A program made the position numbers and the translations under genes. The notes beneath the pieces were generated by a model. It searched no databases. It was given only the letters and a program-made list of their open reading frames with translations, and had not been told where the DNA came from. Shown here one piece after another: positions 7,894 through 16,134 of a DNA stretch of 64,000 bases. Positions within the stretch are counted from its first letter, which is position 1. Each line of letters opens with the position of its first letter. This DNA is from CAVQSS01 sp963746605 (GTDB taxonomy: Bacteria > Desulfobacterota > RBG-13-43-22): the NCBI GenBank assembly GCA_963746605.1, contig CAVVCH010000061.1, positions 124,001 to 188,000 of the forward strand, written 5' to 3'.

Positions 7894-8292
7894 ATGACGT
7901 CTTTTGCCGTAACCACCAGCCGACGGAGCGAGTTCATCGATATCACCCCCGAGGTCCAAAAAGCCCTGGACCGTGCCGGCCTCAAGGAGGGCCTGGTAAC
8001 CGTTTTTGTCCCGCATACCACGGCCGGGATTACCATCAACGAGGGAGCCGATCCCAGTGTCCAGGAAGACATTATCAACTCTCTGAACCAGGTAATTCCC
8101 TTTAAGGGGGCCTATCGACATGTGGAGGGCAACGCGCCGGCCCACATCAAGGCCAGTCTGATGGGTTCCTCCGTGACGGTTTTGGTGGAGCAGGGCCGGT
8201 TGCTGCTGGGGACCTGGCAGGCCATATTTTTCTGCGAGTTTGACGGCCCAAGGTCCAGGAAAGTATTCTTCCAGGCACAGGCTATTAAATAG
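7894..8292 (+). CDS. YjbQ family protein (UPF0047)
   Basis: 132 residues covering the whole UPF0047 fold. The signature HTTAGITINEGAD (~48-60) and the closing QAIFFCEFDGPR strand are present. Members are small trimeric cytoplasmic proteins; E. coli YjbQ has weak thiamin-phosphate synthase activity and databases use the name secondary thiamine-phosphate synthase, but the physiological role is unsettled. It follows the hypothetical gene closely and converges on the DUF151 gene with 28 bases between stops. No thiamine genes are nearby. Confidence 0.9.
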   Translation: MTSFAVTTSRRSEFIDITPEVQKALDRAGLKEGLVTVFVPHTTAGITINEGADPSVQEDIINSLNQVIPFKGAYRHVEGNAPAHIKASLMGSSVTVLVEQGRLLLGTWQAIFFCEFDGPRSRKVFFQAQAIK

Positions 8293-8320
8293 CCCCCCGA
8301 GATAGGCGGTCGATCGTTTC

Positions 8321-8776
8321 TCAAAAGGTTGCGGTCTTGATAAAGTCTTTCAAAGTATCCAGTTGATCGAGGGAAAGCGTTTTTTTCAACAGCCGCAGTT
8401 CCACCAAAATGGGGATTTTTTGATGCATGGCCAGGGCGATGGCGTCGCTGGGGCGGGAATCGGCACGCATCTCTTCCTGATCCGACCGATAGACCACATT
8501 GGCCAGGTAGCTTTGGTCCTTAAGGTCTTGAATTTCGACCCGGACGAATTCGATGCCCGTCTTTTCCAGGATGGATAAATAAAGTTCATGGGTTAAGGGA
8601 CGCGGGGTTTGGATCAGCCCTTTTTCCTTCGCGATGGCCAAAAATTCAGGCTCTCCCACGATCATGATCAACGAGGATTCGGCCAGGGCGTGCTCCTTTA
8701 GAATGATAAGGTTGCCGCTTTCCTTGTCGCTCTTAAGGATGATTTCGCGGATCGGGATAAAGACAGGATCTTCCAT
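8321..8776 (-). CDS. Bifunctional nuclease family protein (DUF151)
   Basis: 151 residues, single DUF151 domain. The conserved core is ADSRPSDAIALAMHQKIPILV near residues 104-124, with the family's acidic EIQDLKDQSYLANVVY strand before it. The family is named after a plant protein with RNase and DNase activity; bacterial members are widespread and of unknown function. Monocistronic on the minus strand, divergent from the YcaO gene (100 bases between starts). The ribosome site is weak. Confidence 0.85.
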   Translation of the reverse strand: MEDPVFIPIREIILKSDKESGNLIILKEHALAESSLIMIVGEPEFLAIAKEKGLIQTPRPLTHELYLSILEKTGIEFVRVEIQDLKDQSYLANVVYRSDQEEMRADSRPSDAIALAMHQKIPILVELRLLKKTLSLDQLDTLKDFIKTATF

Positions 8777-8875
8777 GGGGATTTTTTATTCGTATCAGAT
8801 TTTGAAGGATAAATTCTGGGTTTCAGGATTAGGTGATCCACCGCAAAAGGTCAAGCTTTTTTAAGGAGTCAGAAA

Positions 8876-10615
8876 ATGCATTCGGGGATAGAATTAAAAG
8901 ATTGTTTTAAATCATATACTTATGATCAGGAAAAGGCGAGTCCTCCTCGGGAGACCATCGAACGGGTCCGCGCCCGGTTGAAGGAAATCGACCTGGATAT
9001 CTTGAAAGAAACGGTTCGGATCGATACGGGACGATTGGGAATCCCGATTTATATCAGCCGCTGCGGTTCGGACGCGGTGCGGGTTATCGGAACCCAAAAA
9101 CAGATGGGAAAAGGCGGAACTCCGGAACAATCCGAGGCCAGTGCATTAATGGAACTGGTGGAGCGTTTCAGTTTCTTTTCCTTTATCCGGGGGAGAGATT
9201 TTATCATCGAGAGCTATCAAAACATGAAAGAACAGGCCATCCCCCTGGAATCCCTGGCCTTGTGTTTTTATGATCAATCTCCGGATCTGGAGCAGATTCG
9301 GGCGGTGTGGGAGACCATCCCCATGGCTTGGGTTTGGGCCCATAATCTGACTCTTAAGAAAGACGTCTTAGTGCCCATCGACTGGTTTTACCTGATCCAT
9401 GAATACAACGGTCCTTCGGCTGGAAATACCCAGGAGGAGGCCATCCTCCAAGGATTATGTGAAGTCCTGGAACGCCATGTTTCTTCGGTGATCAGTCATG
9501 AATTTTTGCTGACGCCCACCATTGATCCGGAGTCGCTTACGGACCCGGCGGCCCGGGAACTCATCGAAAAATTTGACCGACTGGGAGTCAAATTATTCCT
9601 GAAAGATTTCAGCCTGGATACGGGGATTCCTACCGTGGGTTCCTTGGCTTATGATCCGAGCACCTTTCCGGAAAAAAGCGAGATTGTTTTTACCGCCGGG
9701 ACCACTCCCAACCCGGAGAAATCGCTGATTCGGGCCGTAACCGAGATAGCTCAATTAGCGGGCGATTTCGTCAATCGAACGCAATATCGTCCCACCCTGC
9801 CCAAGTATCAGCGGCTCGAGGAGGCCCAATACGTGATGACCAACCCGGGAACGGTCTCCATCCAAGAGCTGCCGAACTTAACGCATGACAATATCCGGCT
9901 GGAAATCGAGGCCTGTGTCCGAGCCTTGGCCCGGGTAGGACTGGATGTTTATATCGTGAACACCACGCACCCCAGGCTGGGGGTTCCGGCCGTATACACC
10001 ATCATTCCGGGTGCCCATTTTAGGGATCGAACCCGGCACACCGGTGTTTTATTTCACTTGTCCAAACTGGTCTCCATGATGGAAGACCCGGGGGAGGCGG
10101 TTCGGGAGCTCCGAAAGATTCATCGGATCTTTCCGGACCGCTACGAGGTCAATTTTTTCATGGGCTTCGCCCTGGAGCGTAATGAACAACCCGAAGAGGC
10201 GCTGGTTCATTTACAGCAGGCGCTCATCCAAAATCCCAGGGATATTGATCTAAGCAGTATCTATTGTCATGTCGGAGTCTGTTTGAAGGATTTGGAACGG
10301 TTCGAGGAGGCTATCGAGTTCTTGAATAAAGCCAAGTCCTATAATGATGCCCAAAAGGAGATCCATAACGTCCTGGGGTTTTGCCTCTTTAAGATTAAGG
10401 CCCATGACCAGGCTATCGCGGCCTTTGAACGGGCCATTGAAATTGACCCGGGATCGGGGATCGATTATGCCAATATCGGGTCGAATCTGCGGGAGTTGGG
10501 ACATATTCAGGAGGCCCTCCACTGTTACCGGATCGCCCTGGAACTGGACCCGACCATTGATTTTGCCCGAACGAATATTGAACGGCTATCGGCCCAATTG
10601 GAGAAGCAAAACTGA
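8876..10615 (+). CDS. YcaO-domain protein fused to TPR repeats
   Basis: 579 residues. Residues ~55-400 form a YcaO domain, with the nucleotide-binding region RVIGTQKQMGKGGTPEQSEA (~69-88) followed by ALMELVERFS and a later GLCEVLERHV. YcaO enzymes activate amide backbones with ATP to make azolines, thioamides or related modifications. Residues ~405-575 are about five TPR repeats (AIEFLNKAKSY, AIAAFERAIEIDPGS, ALHCYRIALELDPT). A ribosome site aaggag lies 8 bases before the ATG. No TfuA, leader peptide or transporter is adjacent, so a RiPP pathway is not supported. The neighbours are a cysteine-cluster protein and the dsr locus; a role in modifying a redox protein is possible but is only inference. 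Confidence 0.88.
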   Translation: MHSGIELKDCFKSYTYDQEKASPPRETIERVRARLKEIDLDILKETVRIDTGRLGIPIYISRCGSDAVRVIGTQKQMGKGGTPEQSEASALMELVERFSFFSFIRGRDFIIESYQNMKEQAIPLESLALCFYDQSPDLEQIRAVWETIPMAWVWAHNLTLKKDVLVPIDWFYLIHEYNGPSAGNTQEEAILQGLCEVLERHVSSVISHEFLLTPTIDPESLTDPAARELIEKFDRLGVKLFLKDFSLDTGIPTVGSLAYDPSTFPEKSEIVFTAGTTPNPEKSLIRAVTEIAQLAGDFVNRTQYRPTLPKYQRLEEAQYVMTNPGTVSIQELPNLTHDNIRLEIEACVRALARVGLDVYIVNTTHPRLGVPAVYTIIPGAHFRDRTRHTGVLFHLSKLVSMMEDPGEAVRELRKIHRIFPDRYEVNFFMGFALERNEQPEEALVHLQQALIQNPRDIDLSSIYCHVGVCLKDLERFEEAIEFLNKAKSYNDAQKEIHNVLGFCLFKIKAHDQAIAAFERAIEIDPGSGIDYANIGSNLRELGHIQEALHCYRIALELDPTIDFARTNIERLSAQLEKQN

Positions 10616-10758
10616 CGGACTCGCAAAGAGTCCGTCGAGATAGCCCGAGCGCGATCTATAGCGCCGGGCTGGGGTGGGGGTGGCGCGATTTGAATTCACT
10701 TCAAATGGCGGGGAGGCGAAGCGCTCCCCGCCGAGCAGAAAGTCGTTACTTCGACTTT
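10614..10758. other. Cluster of hairpins between the YcaO and YkgJ genes
   Basis: Four inverted repeats occur in ~145 bases. They are gacggactc/gagtccgtc (10614-10636, starting in the ycaO stop), tttgaa/ttcaaa (~10690-10706), ggcggggag/ctccccgcc (10707-10732) and aaagtcg/cgacttt (10739-10758, followed by two more T). The last resembles a weak intrinsic terminator. Together they may partly uncouple the two genes. Confidence 0.55.
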
Positions 10759-10798
10759 TTGCGAGGTTATCAAAACTGACTCAGGAGCTCTCAAAGGT

Positions 10799-11488
10799 AT
10801 GTTTGATTATCTATCGGTCTTTGAAAAATATGAATCCCTGGTTCAGGAGGTGGACAGGGCCGTCGGCCGGGTTCAAGAGGCCCATTCGGATCGGATCCGC
10901 TGCCGCCAAGGTTGCTCGGACTGCTGTTCCGCAGTATTCGACCTGACCCTGGTCGAAGCCTTTTATTTAAACGCCCATTTTCACTGGGAATTATCCGAGG
11001 AAGGGCGTCTTTCCATCACCACGCGGGCGGAGACGGCCGACCGGCAGTTTTATCAAATCAAACACCGGCTGCACCGGATGCGGCTGCGGGAGGGAAAAAC
11101 AGATCAAGAATTGCTTTGGTACCTGGCGGAACAACGGGTCCGCTGCCCTCTGCTGAACGCCTCGGAAGGCTGTGATCTCTATGCCTTCCGGCCGATCACC
11201 TGCCGGGTATATGGGATTCCCACGGCCATCCAGGGGGAACCCCACATTTGCGAGTTGTCAGGGTTTGAATCCGGCCGGGCTTATCCTACGGTCCATCTGG
11301 ACCGGATCAACGACCGGCTTTTTTCACTCTCCCGTTTTTTGTTGGGAGAAGCCGGGATTGCCGACCCCGACCAGAAATTGAACGGGCTGGTGGTTCCGGT
11401 TTCCGAGGCCTTGATGACCGAATATCATGACGACTATTTTCGTCTTTTAGCTAAAAGGAGTCTGCAGGATGCCATTGTTAACTCTTGA
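10799..11488 (+). CDS. YkgJ family cysteine-cluster protein
   Basis: 229 residues. The N-terminal CRQGCSDCC (C39, C43, C46, C47) and the later CPLLNASEGCDLYAFRPITC carry the conserved cysteines of the YkgJ/CxxCxxCC family (PF03692), thought to bind Zn or an Fe-S cluster. The rest is helical and unassigned. Family function is unknown. It overlaps the next gene by 20 bases, so the two are translationally coupled. Start ATG at 10799 is preceded by caggagctctcaaagg. Confidence 0.85.
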   Translation: MFDYLSVFEKYESLVQEVDRAVGRVQEAHSDRIRCRQGCSDCCSAVFDLTLVEAFYLNAHFHWELSEEGRLSITTRAETADRQFYQIKHRLHRMRLREGKTDQELLWYLAEQRVRCPLLNASEGCDLYAFRPITCRVYGIPTAIQGEPHICELSGFESGRAYPTVHLDRINDRLFSLSRFLLGEAGIADPDQKLNGLVVPVSEALMTEYHDDYFRLLAKRSLQDAIVNS

Positions 11489-11813
11489 ATTGGAGGCAAG
11501 GAAGAAAGCCATTTTCGATCAGATGTCGCCCCGCCAGCAAAAATGGGTTTTGAAGAAGGGTTATGAATGCTGGGATCCTTTTGTCGAACCCAACGATCCC
11601 ATCGACCTGCGCAAGGGTAAAATGAACGCCACGGCCACGGAGTTGACCAAGGCTTTTTTAGTCACCTGTCCGCAGGGGGGGTATAGCAATTCTTTCGGCC
11701 AGGGGGTTTGGGAGATCTGTTTGGGGTTGGTCAATGACGATGAAAAGTACCGCGGGATGTTCGAGTTTTCCGCCTGGTATGCGCAGCAATTAAAGTCCCG
11801 GGACTTAAAATGA
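11469..11813 (+). CDS. Small conserved-looking hypothetical protein
   Basis: 114 residues, cytoplasmic, no family recognised. It contains two clusters worth noting: KGYECWDPFVEPNDPIDLR (~30-48) and a C-terminal QGVWEICLGLVNDDEKY. Cysteines are few and do not form a metal-binding pattern. The ATG lies inside the end of ykgJ, with aaaaggagtctgcagg providing a good ribosome site, so it is co-translated with ykgJ and probably acts with it. I considered DsrC/TusE homology and saw none. Confidence 0.7.
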   Translation: MPLLTLELEARKKAIFDQMSPRQQKWVLKKGYECWDPFVEPNDPIDLRKGKMNATATELTKAFLVTCPQGGYSNSFGQGVWEICLGLVNDDEKYRGMFEFSAWYAQQLKSRDLK

Positions 11814-11918
11814 ACGCGCCGAAGGATCGTCCCCGGGACGAGGGGGAGTAATGCCTGGCCCAGCCCAGGCGGGATGCCTCGTTGAAAGCCGCTTTTAGAC
11901 TTTTGACGGGGATAGCCC

Positions 11919-12278
11919 TTAGAGGAGTTTGATAAAAATATAGGCCCCCCGCCCGGTCTTATAGGTCCATTTCCCGCCCAGGACCCGATGCTCGAAAGGG
12001 TTATAGCCTTCAAGGTGCTTGATCAAATAGTCTTGGTCCGCTTCCAGGGACAGGGCTTTGTCCCAGTCGTCCCGGCTGGCTAAGACCAGGCCCTCCATCA
12101 GGGCCTCGCCCAGATTGCTCCCCGTAGCATCATAAACCCCGATGGCTTCACAGGAGCAGGTCCATTTAAAAAAGTCGCCCTCATTCCTGGATAGTTTGGC
12201 CGGTGGACGACCGAAGGCTCGCTGACAGAAAGGACATCGGGGAATCTCGGATTCCCGACGCCTGAATTGTTGAATCAT
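11919..12278 (-). CDS. Hypothetical protein with a possible zinc-binding motif
   Basis: 119 residues from an ATG at 12276-12278, which has aaggaaaaca just before it; a longer frame to 12317 starts with a low-complexity basic tail and is less likely. CPFCQRAF near residue 14 and WTCSCEA near 41 give a CxxC-x(n)-CxC arrangement that could hold a zinc. The rest (DWDKALSLEADQDYLIKHLEGYNPFEHRV) is not recognised. It is transcribed away from the TPR gene at 12375. Confidence 0.6.
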   Translation of the reverse strand: MIQQFRRRESEIPRCPFCQRAFGRPPAKLSRNEGDFFKWTCSCEAIGVYDATGSNLGEALMEGLVLASRDDWDKALSLEADQDYLIKHLEGYNPFEHRVLGGKWTYKTGRGAYIFIKLL

Positions 12279-12374
12279 TGTTTTCCTTCTTTGTGTTTTT
12301 CGCTTATATTGGTACAATAAGAACCGGCTCCGGTCTTGTCAATCCGCTCCGGAGGCCACAGAAAGGATAGCATT

Positions 12375-13019
12375 ATGAACAAACCCCTGGTCCTGACCCG
12401 GACCCAAAACACGGATGAATATATCGAGGAACTCAAGCTCGCCCTGGCCAAGAATATGGACTGTGGAACCACCCATTACAACCTGGCGGTGGCCCTGGTC
12501 AGCAAAGGTTTGTGGGAGGAAGCCAAGGGAGAATTCCTGGCCGCCATTCAAAGCAGCCCCTCCCTGGCCGAGGCCTACGTGGATCTAGGTGGTCTTTATT
12601 TCCAACGGGGCGACGTGGAGAACTGCATCCGCCTTAATCTCGAAGCCATCAAGGTTCGGCCCAAGTTTTCTGTTCCCTACGGAAACCTGGGCTTCGCCTA
12701 CCTGCAACAAGGGGACATCGATGCGGCCATCGATATCCTGGAAAAAGCGGTGGAAATCAACTCCCAATTTGTCCAGGCCCTGACCACCCTGGCCAGCGCT
12801 TACTTCATGAAAGGGCGGGTGGACGACAGCATCGCCACCTCTTTGAAGGCCCTGGAACTGGCGCCCCTTTTTGGGGTCGCCCATAACAACTTGGCCTTGG
12901 GCTACCTGGAAAAGGGGGAACACCGGAAAGCCATCCAGCACCTCGACCAGGCGGCGGCCAATGGGTTCGCCGTGGATCCCGAGTTCCTCCGGGAGTTGGA
13001 ACCGTATCGGGAACCCTAA
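12375..13019 (+). CDS. Tetratricopeptide repeat protein
   Basis: 214 residues from the ATG at 12375, which has aaagga seven bases upstream; the frame extends further 5' but without a better site. Five TPR units can be aligned, for example AKGEFLAAIQSSPSLAEAY, AIDILEKAVEINSQFVQAL and AIQHLDQAAANGF. No signal peptide, so probably a cytoplasmic scaffold. Partners are not identifiable. It is divergent from the minus-strand gene before it. Confidence 0.85.
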   Translation: MNKPLVLTRTQNTDEYIEELKLALAKNMDCGTTHYNLAVALVSKGLWEEAKGEFLAAIQSSPSLAEAYVDLGGLYFQRGDVENCIRLNLEAIKVRPKFSVPYGNLGFAYLQQGDIDAAIDILEKAVEINSQFVQALTTLASAYFMKGRVDDSIATSLKALELAPLFGVAHNNLALGYLEKGEHRKAIQHLDQAAANGFAVDPEFLRELEPYREP

Positions 13020-13049
13020 TACGAAAATATCCTCATGTCATCCCGTTAA

Positions 13050-13160
13050 TAATTAATAATTAGCAATTGATTATTGATTATTATTAATTAGTTGCCTTTT
13101 CGTAAGCTGAAGGCATTAAACTCAGCCCGGTGTAGGGGAGGGGTTTATCCCCTCCGCACC
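13050..13160. repeat. AT-rich stretch and GC-rich hairpin in an intergenic gap
   Basis: Bases 13050-13090 are almost pure A/T with repeated ttaattaa and ttgattatt words. 13129-13160 is a hairpin: ggtg...cacc outer arms and ggagggg/cccctcc inner arms around tttat. Neither is followed by a T-run. Around 13240, caatgttcgacgttca matches the heptamer repeat found at 48961. The gap 13020-13300 holds no credible gene; it looks like a dumping ground for interspersed repeats. Confidence 0.5.
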
Positions 13161-13300
13161 CAGACTGGAATAACACGAAATCAGAATAGCTTCTTGTTCA
13201 GCCTGGAGTTTTGTTCTTGATTCGAGCTGGGCGTCCAATGTTCGACGTTCATTTTCAAGCATCAAGGGCACTTCGTGACGCGCAGAGGAACTGACTGCAT

Positions 13301-14479
13301 TTGCCTTATTCTCCTCCCATCCGCTTTCTCAGGTCATCCTTATTAGGAGAACATCCGTTCTCGGAACTTGATCCGGCGGCGACCATCCCTCTGGAGCGCC
13401 AGGGAGCCGAAAGGGGCCCGGGATTCCCCTTAGTGGCCTATTTTCAGGCTATTCAGCAGGTTATCGAAAAAGAAGGCTATAAGAACCTGCTGGCCGCCCT
13501 CCAAATCCGGCTGGACCGCTCGGTCAGCCTGGATGAAATCAGAAAAATCAATGTTTTTTCCGAAAAGCACGGCAGCGACTATCACCCGGCCAAGATCGAG
13601 GTTTGGCTCCCCGACCGAGTCATTCCCTTTGCCGCGAATGTGGCCCTCACCGACAGGGGCAGGTTCGTTGTGTCACATGAATTTAGTCTATTAAGTGATC
13701 TCAATCATAAAGTTGGCCCCACCTATCTCCCCCAAGCCTATTTTCTGGAACAATTGGAACCTGATTCCAACGGTTGGTCAAGTTCCCCCTTGCTGATGTA
13801 CCTGGCGGATTGGCTGGAAGGGTTTTATGAATTTCATCTTTCCGTCGATCCGGCCGATGGCCGGCAAAGAATCGTTCTGTGGGACAATCCCCTCCATGAC
13901 CACTACCTGGCGGAGGCCATGGTACCCCCCATTTATAAAGAAATAGCCAGAATTTTAACCGGTTATTACGACCTGGCGACCTTTGCCCAAATCCATCCCT
14001 GGCATCTGGGAGCCGGAGATTTTATCACCCGCATCGAAAATGACCGGGTAGCGGTCCGCCTGGTGGCCGTCCGGCAGTACGGGCCATTAATCGGCCCTGA
14101 AGACCTGCCCTGGGAGGAGGCCCTGCTCTTTTTTTTGTTGAATCTGACGCTGCGGATCCGGTTGGATCGGCTGGACGGGATAGGGGAGATCGCCTGGGCG
14201 GATGAGCGGTGTCTACGTTCTGCTATGGAGGGTTTTTCCCTGGCCCTGCAGGAAAAAGCAGAAGTCTATGAATTCGCGGGGGATTATCCCCAGCGTTTCC
14301 GGAAGTTCTTGTGGTCATTGTCCTTAGAGGACCTGAAAGAGCGGTTCGCCGCCATCGTGGGGGCCTATGATCCGTCGGCCCCGGATTTGCCGATTATCGA
14401 AAAAAATCTCGACCAGCACCTCGAAGCTGTTTTCAGCCAGGAGTTCTTCCAGAAAACAAGGATCCCCTCCACCCGCTAA
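13301..14479 (+). CDS. Hypothetical protein, 392 residues
   Basis: No family recognised. Soluble, no signal peptide or membrane helix, average composition. Distinctive stretches are QIHPWHLGAGDFITRIEND near residue 233, LPWEEALLFFLLNLTLRIRLD (~265-285) and a long helical tail. The frame opens with a TTG at 13301, just after a stop at 13292, and there is no proper ribosome site, so the N-terminus may be truncated or mis-started. An intrinsic terminator follows it. Confidence 0.65.
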   Translation: MPYSPPIRFLRSSLLGEHPFSELDPAATIPLERQGAERGPGFPLVAYFQAIQQVIEKEGYKNLLAALQIRLDRSVSLDEIRKINVFSEKHGSDYHPAKIEVWLPDRVIPFAANVALTDRGRFVVSHEFSLLSDLNHKVGPTYLPQAYFLEQLEPDSNGWSSSPLLMYLADWLEGFYEFHLSVDPADGRQRIVLWDNPLHDHYLAEAMVPPIYKEIARILTGYYDLATFAQIHPWHLGAGDFITRIENDRVAVRLVAVRQYGPLIGPEDLPWEEALLFFLLNLTLRIRLDRLDGIGEIAWADERCLRSAMEGFSLALQEKAEVYEFAGDYPQRFRKFLWSLSLEDLKERFAAIVGAYDPSAPDLPIIEKNLDQHLEAVFSQEFFQKTRIPSTR

Positions 14480-14514
14480 AATCCCGCCCTTTTCCGGTTC
14501 TCGTCAAATCGGGA

Positions 14515-14541
14515 AACTCGCCCTTTTGGGCCAGTTTTTTT
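14515..14541 (+). terminator. Intrinsic terminator before the dsr locus
   Basis: aact-c-gccc (14515-14523) pairs with gggc-c-agtt (14528-14536) around tttt, one C-C mismatch, followed by a run of T to 14541. It closes the preceding gene and insulates dsr. Confidence 0.65.
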
Positions 14542-14542
14542 G

Positions 14543-14572
14543 TTGACAAAAAGGAAGATATCGGACTATAGA
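14543..14572 (+). promoter_or_regulatory. Sigma-70-type promoter of the dsr locus
   Basis: TTGACA (14543-14548), 18-base spacer, TATAGA (14567-14572), directly after the terminator. Start of transcription near 14579 leaves a ~230-base untranslated leader before dsrA, in which no gene is visible. A ribosome site gggagg sits before the dsrA ATG. Confidence 0.6.
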
Positions 14573-14809
14573 AGGCAGTTATATTTAAATGGCTAAATTC
14601 TTTTTCTTTTTTTGTTCCCCTTTTTCCGAATAGCAGTCGCTGGTGATTCTATATGTTTTGGATATCATGTGAAAAAGAAGACAAACTCGTCAAGGGAACA
14701 AGCAAAAATTCCGAGAGGAGGTGAACGGTTTTCTTTTCCATCTAAAAGGTAAGACAGTCTTTCCTTCATATAAAATTGAAATAAAACCAAAAAAAGGGAG
14801 GTTTAACGA

Positions 14810-16121
14810 ATGAAACACAAAACACCCCTGCTGGATCAGTTAGAAAGCGGGCCCTGGCCAAGCTTTGTTTCGGACATCAAGCGGGAGGCCGAATCGCGGG
14901 CCAAGAACGAAAAAGGTGTGGATTTCCAGATCCCGGTCGAGGTTTGTGATGACATTCTGGGGGTGATGGAACTGACCTATGAACAAAAACGGACCCATTG
15001 GAAACACGGCGGAATCGTGGGTGTTTTCGGGTACGGCGGCGGGGTCATCGGCCGTTATTGCGACCAGCCGGAAATGTTTCCCGGCGTGGCCCATTTCCAC
15101 ACCATCCGGGTCAATCAACCGGGCGGGAAATATTATACCACCGAATTCCTGAAGAAATTGTGTGATCTTTGGGATAAAAGGGGCAGCGGGCTGACCAACA
15201 TGCACGGCTCCACCGGTGACATCATCCTCTTAGGGACCTATACGCCACCAACTGGAAGAGGTTTTTTATGAGTTGACCCATGACTTCAACCAGGACCTGG
15301 GCGGGTCGGGCTCCAACCTGCGGACGCCTGCGGATTGCTTAGGCATGTCCCGCTGCGAATATGCCTGCTACGATACCATGGCCTTATGTTATGATCTGAC
15401 CAATGAATACCAGGACTTCCTCCATCGGCCGGCCTTCCCTTACAAATTCAAATTCAAATTCGACGGCTGCCCCAACTGCTGTGTGGCTTCCATCGCTCGA
15501 TCCGACATGTCTTTTATAGGAACGTGGCGGGATGACATCAAGGTCGACCAGGAAGCTGTCAAGGCCTATGTGGGCGGGGAGATTCCGGCCAATGCGGGGG
15601 CCTTCAAGGGAAGGGACTGGGGGGCTTTCGATATCAACGCCGAGGTCATCGACCTCTGCCCCACCAAATGCATGTCCTGGGACGGGAAGAAGCTGGGGAT
15701 CTATACCCCGGAATGCACCCGCTGCATGCACTGCATCAACGTCATGCCCAAGGCCCTGCGGGTGGGTGACGACCGCGGCGTGTCCATCCTGTTGGGCGCT
15801 AAAGCCCCTATTCTCGATGGCGCCCAGATGGGTTCCCTGGTGGTTCCTTTCATGAAAGTGGAGCCGCCCTATACGGAAATAAAAGAATTTATTGAGAAGG
15901 TCTGGGATTACTGGATGGAAGAAGGGAAAAACCGGGAACGCCTGGGCGAACTGATGAAACGTCAGGGTTTCCAGAAACTCTTGGAAGCCACCGGTCTGGA
16001 ACCGATTCCGCAAATGGTCAAGGAACCCCGGACCAATCCCTATATTTTCTGGCGGGCGGATGAAGTTCCCGGCGGATTTGAACGCGACATCAAAGAATAT
16101 CGCAAGCACCATCTGCGTTAG
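14810..16121 (+). CDS. dsrA: Dissimilatory sulfite reductase alpha subunit, frameshifted
   Basis: Catalytic subunit of the siroheme/[4Fe-4S] enzyme that reduces sulfite in the cytoplasm with DsrB and DsrC. The first frame (14810-15271) carries the N-terminal 140 residues, then runs into GTYTPPTGRGFL and a stop. The second frame takes up exactly where DsrA should continue (QLEEVFYELTHDFNQDLGGS). One extra C at 15245-15246 explains it; removing it gives 436 residues, the normal length. Conserved features follow: CLGMSRCEYAC, GCPNCCVASIARSD and the ferredoxin insert CPTKCMSWDGKKLG...CTRCMHC. dsrB starts 13 bases later. Either the indel is a sequence error or this copy is broken. Confidence 0.9.
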
Positions 16122-16134
16122 GAGGTGAGCACTC

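Noticed and set aside
11469..11813. DsrC/TusE homologue
   Set aside because: Small gene near dsr invited this, but the C-terminal double-cysteine arm is missing and the fold motifs do not match.
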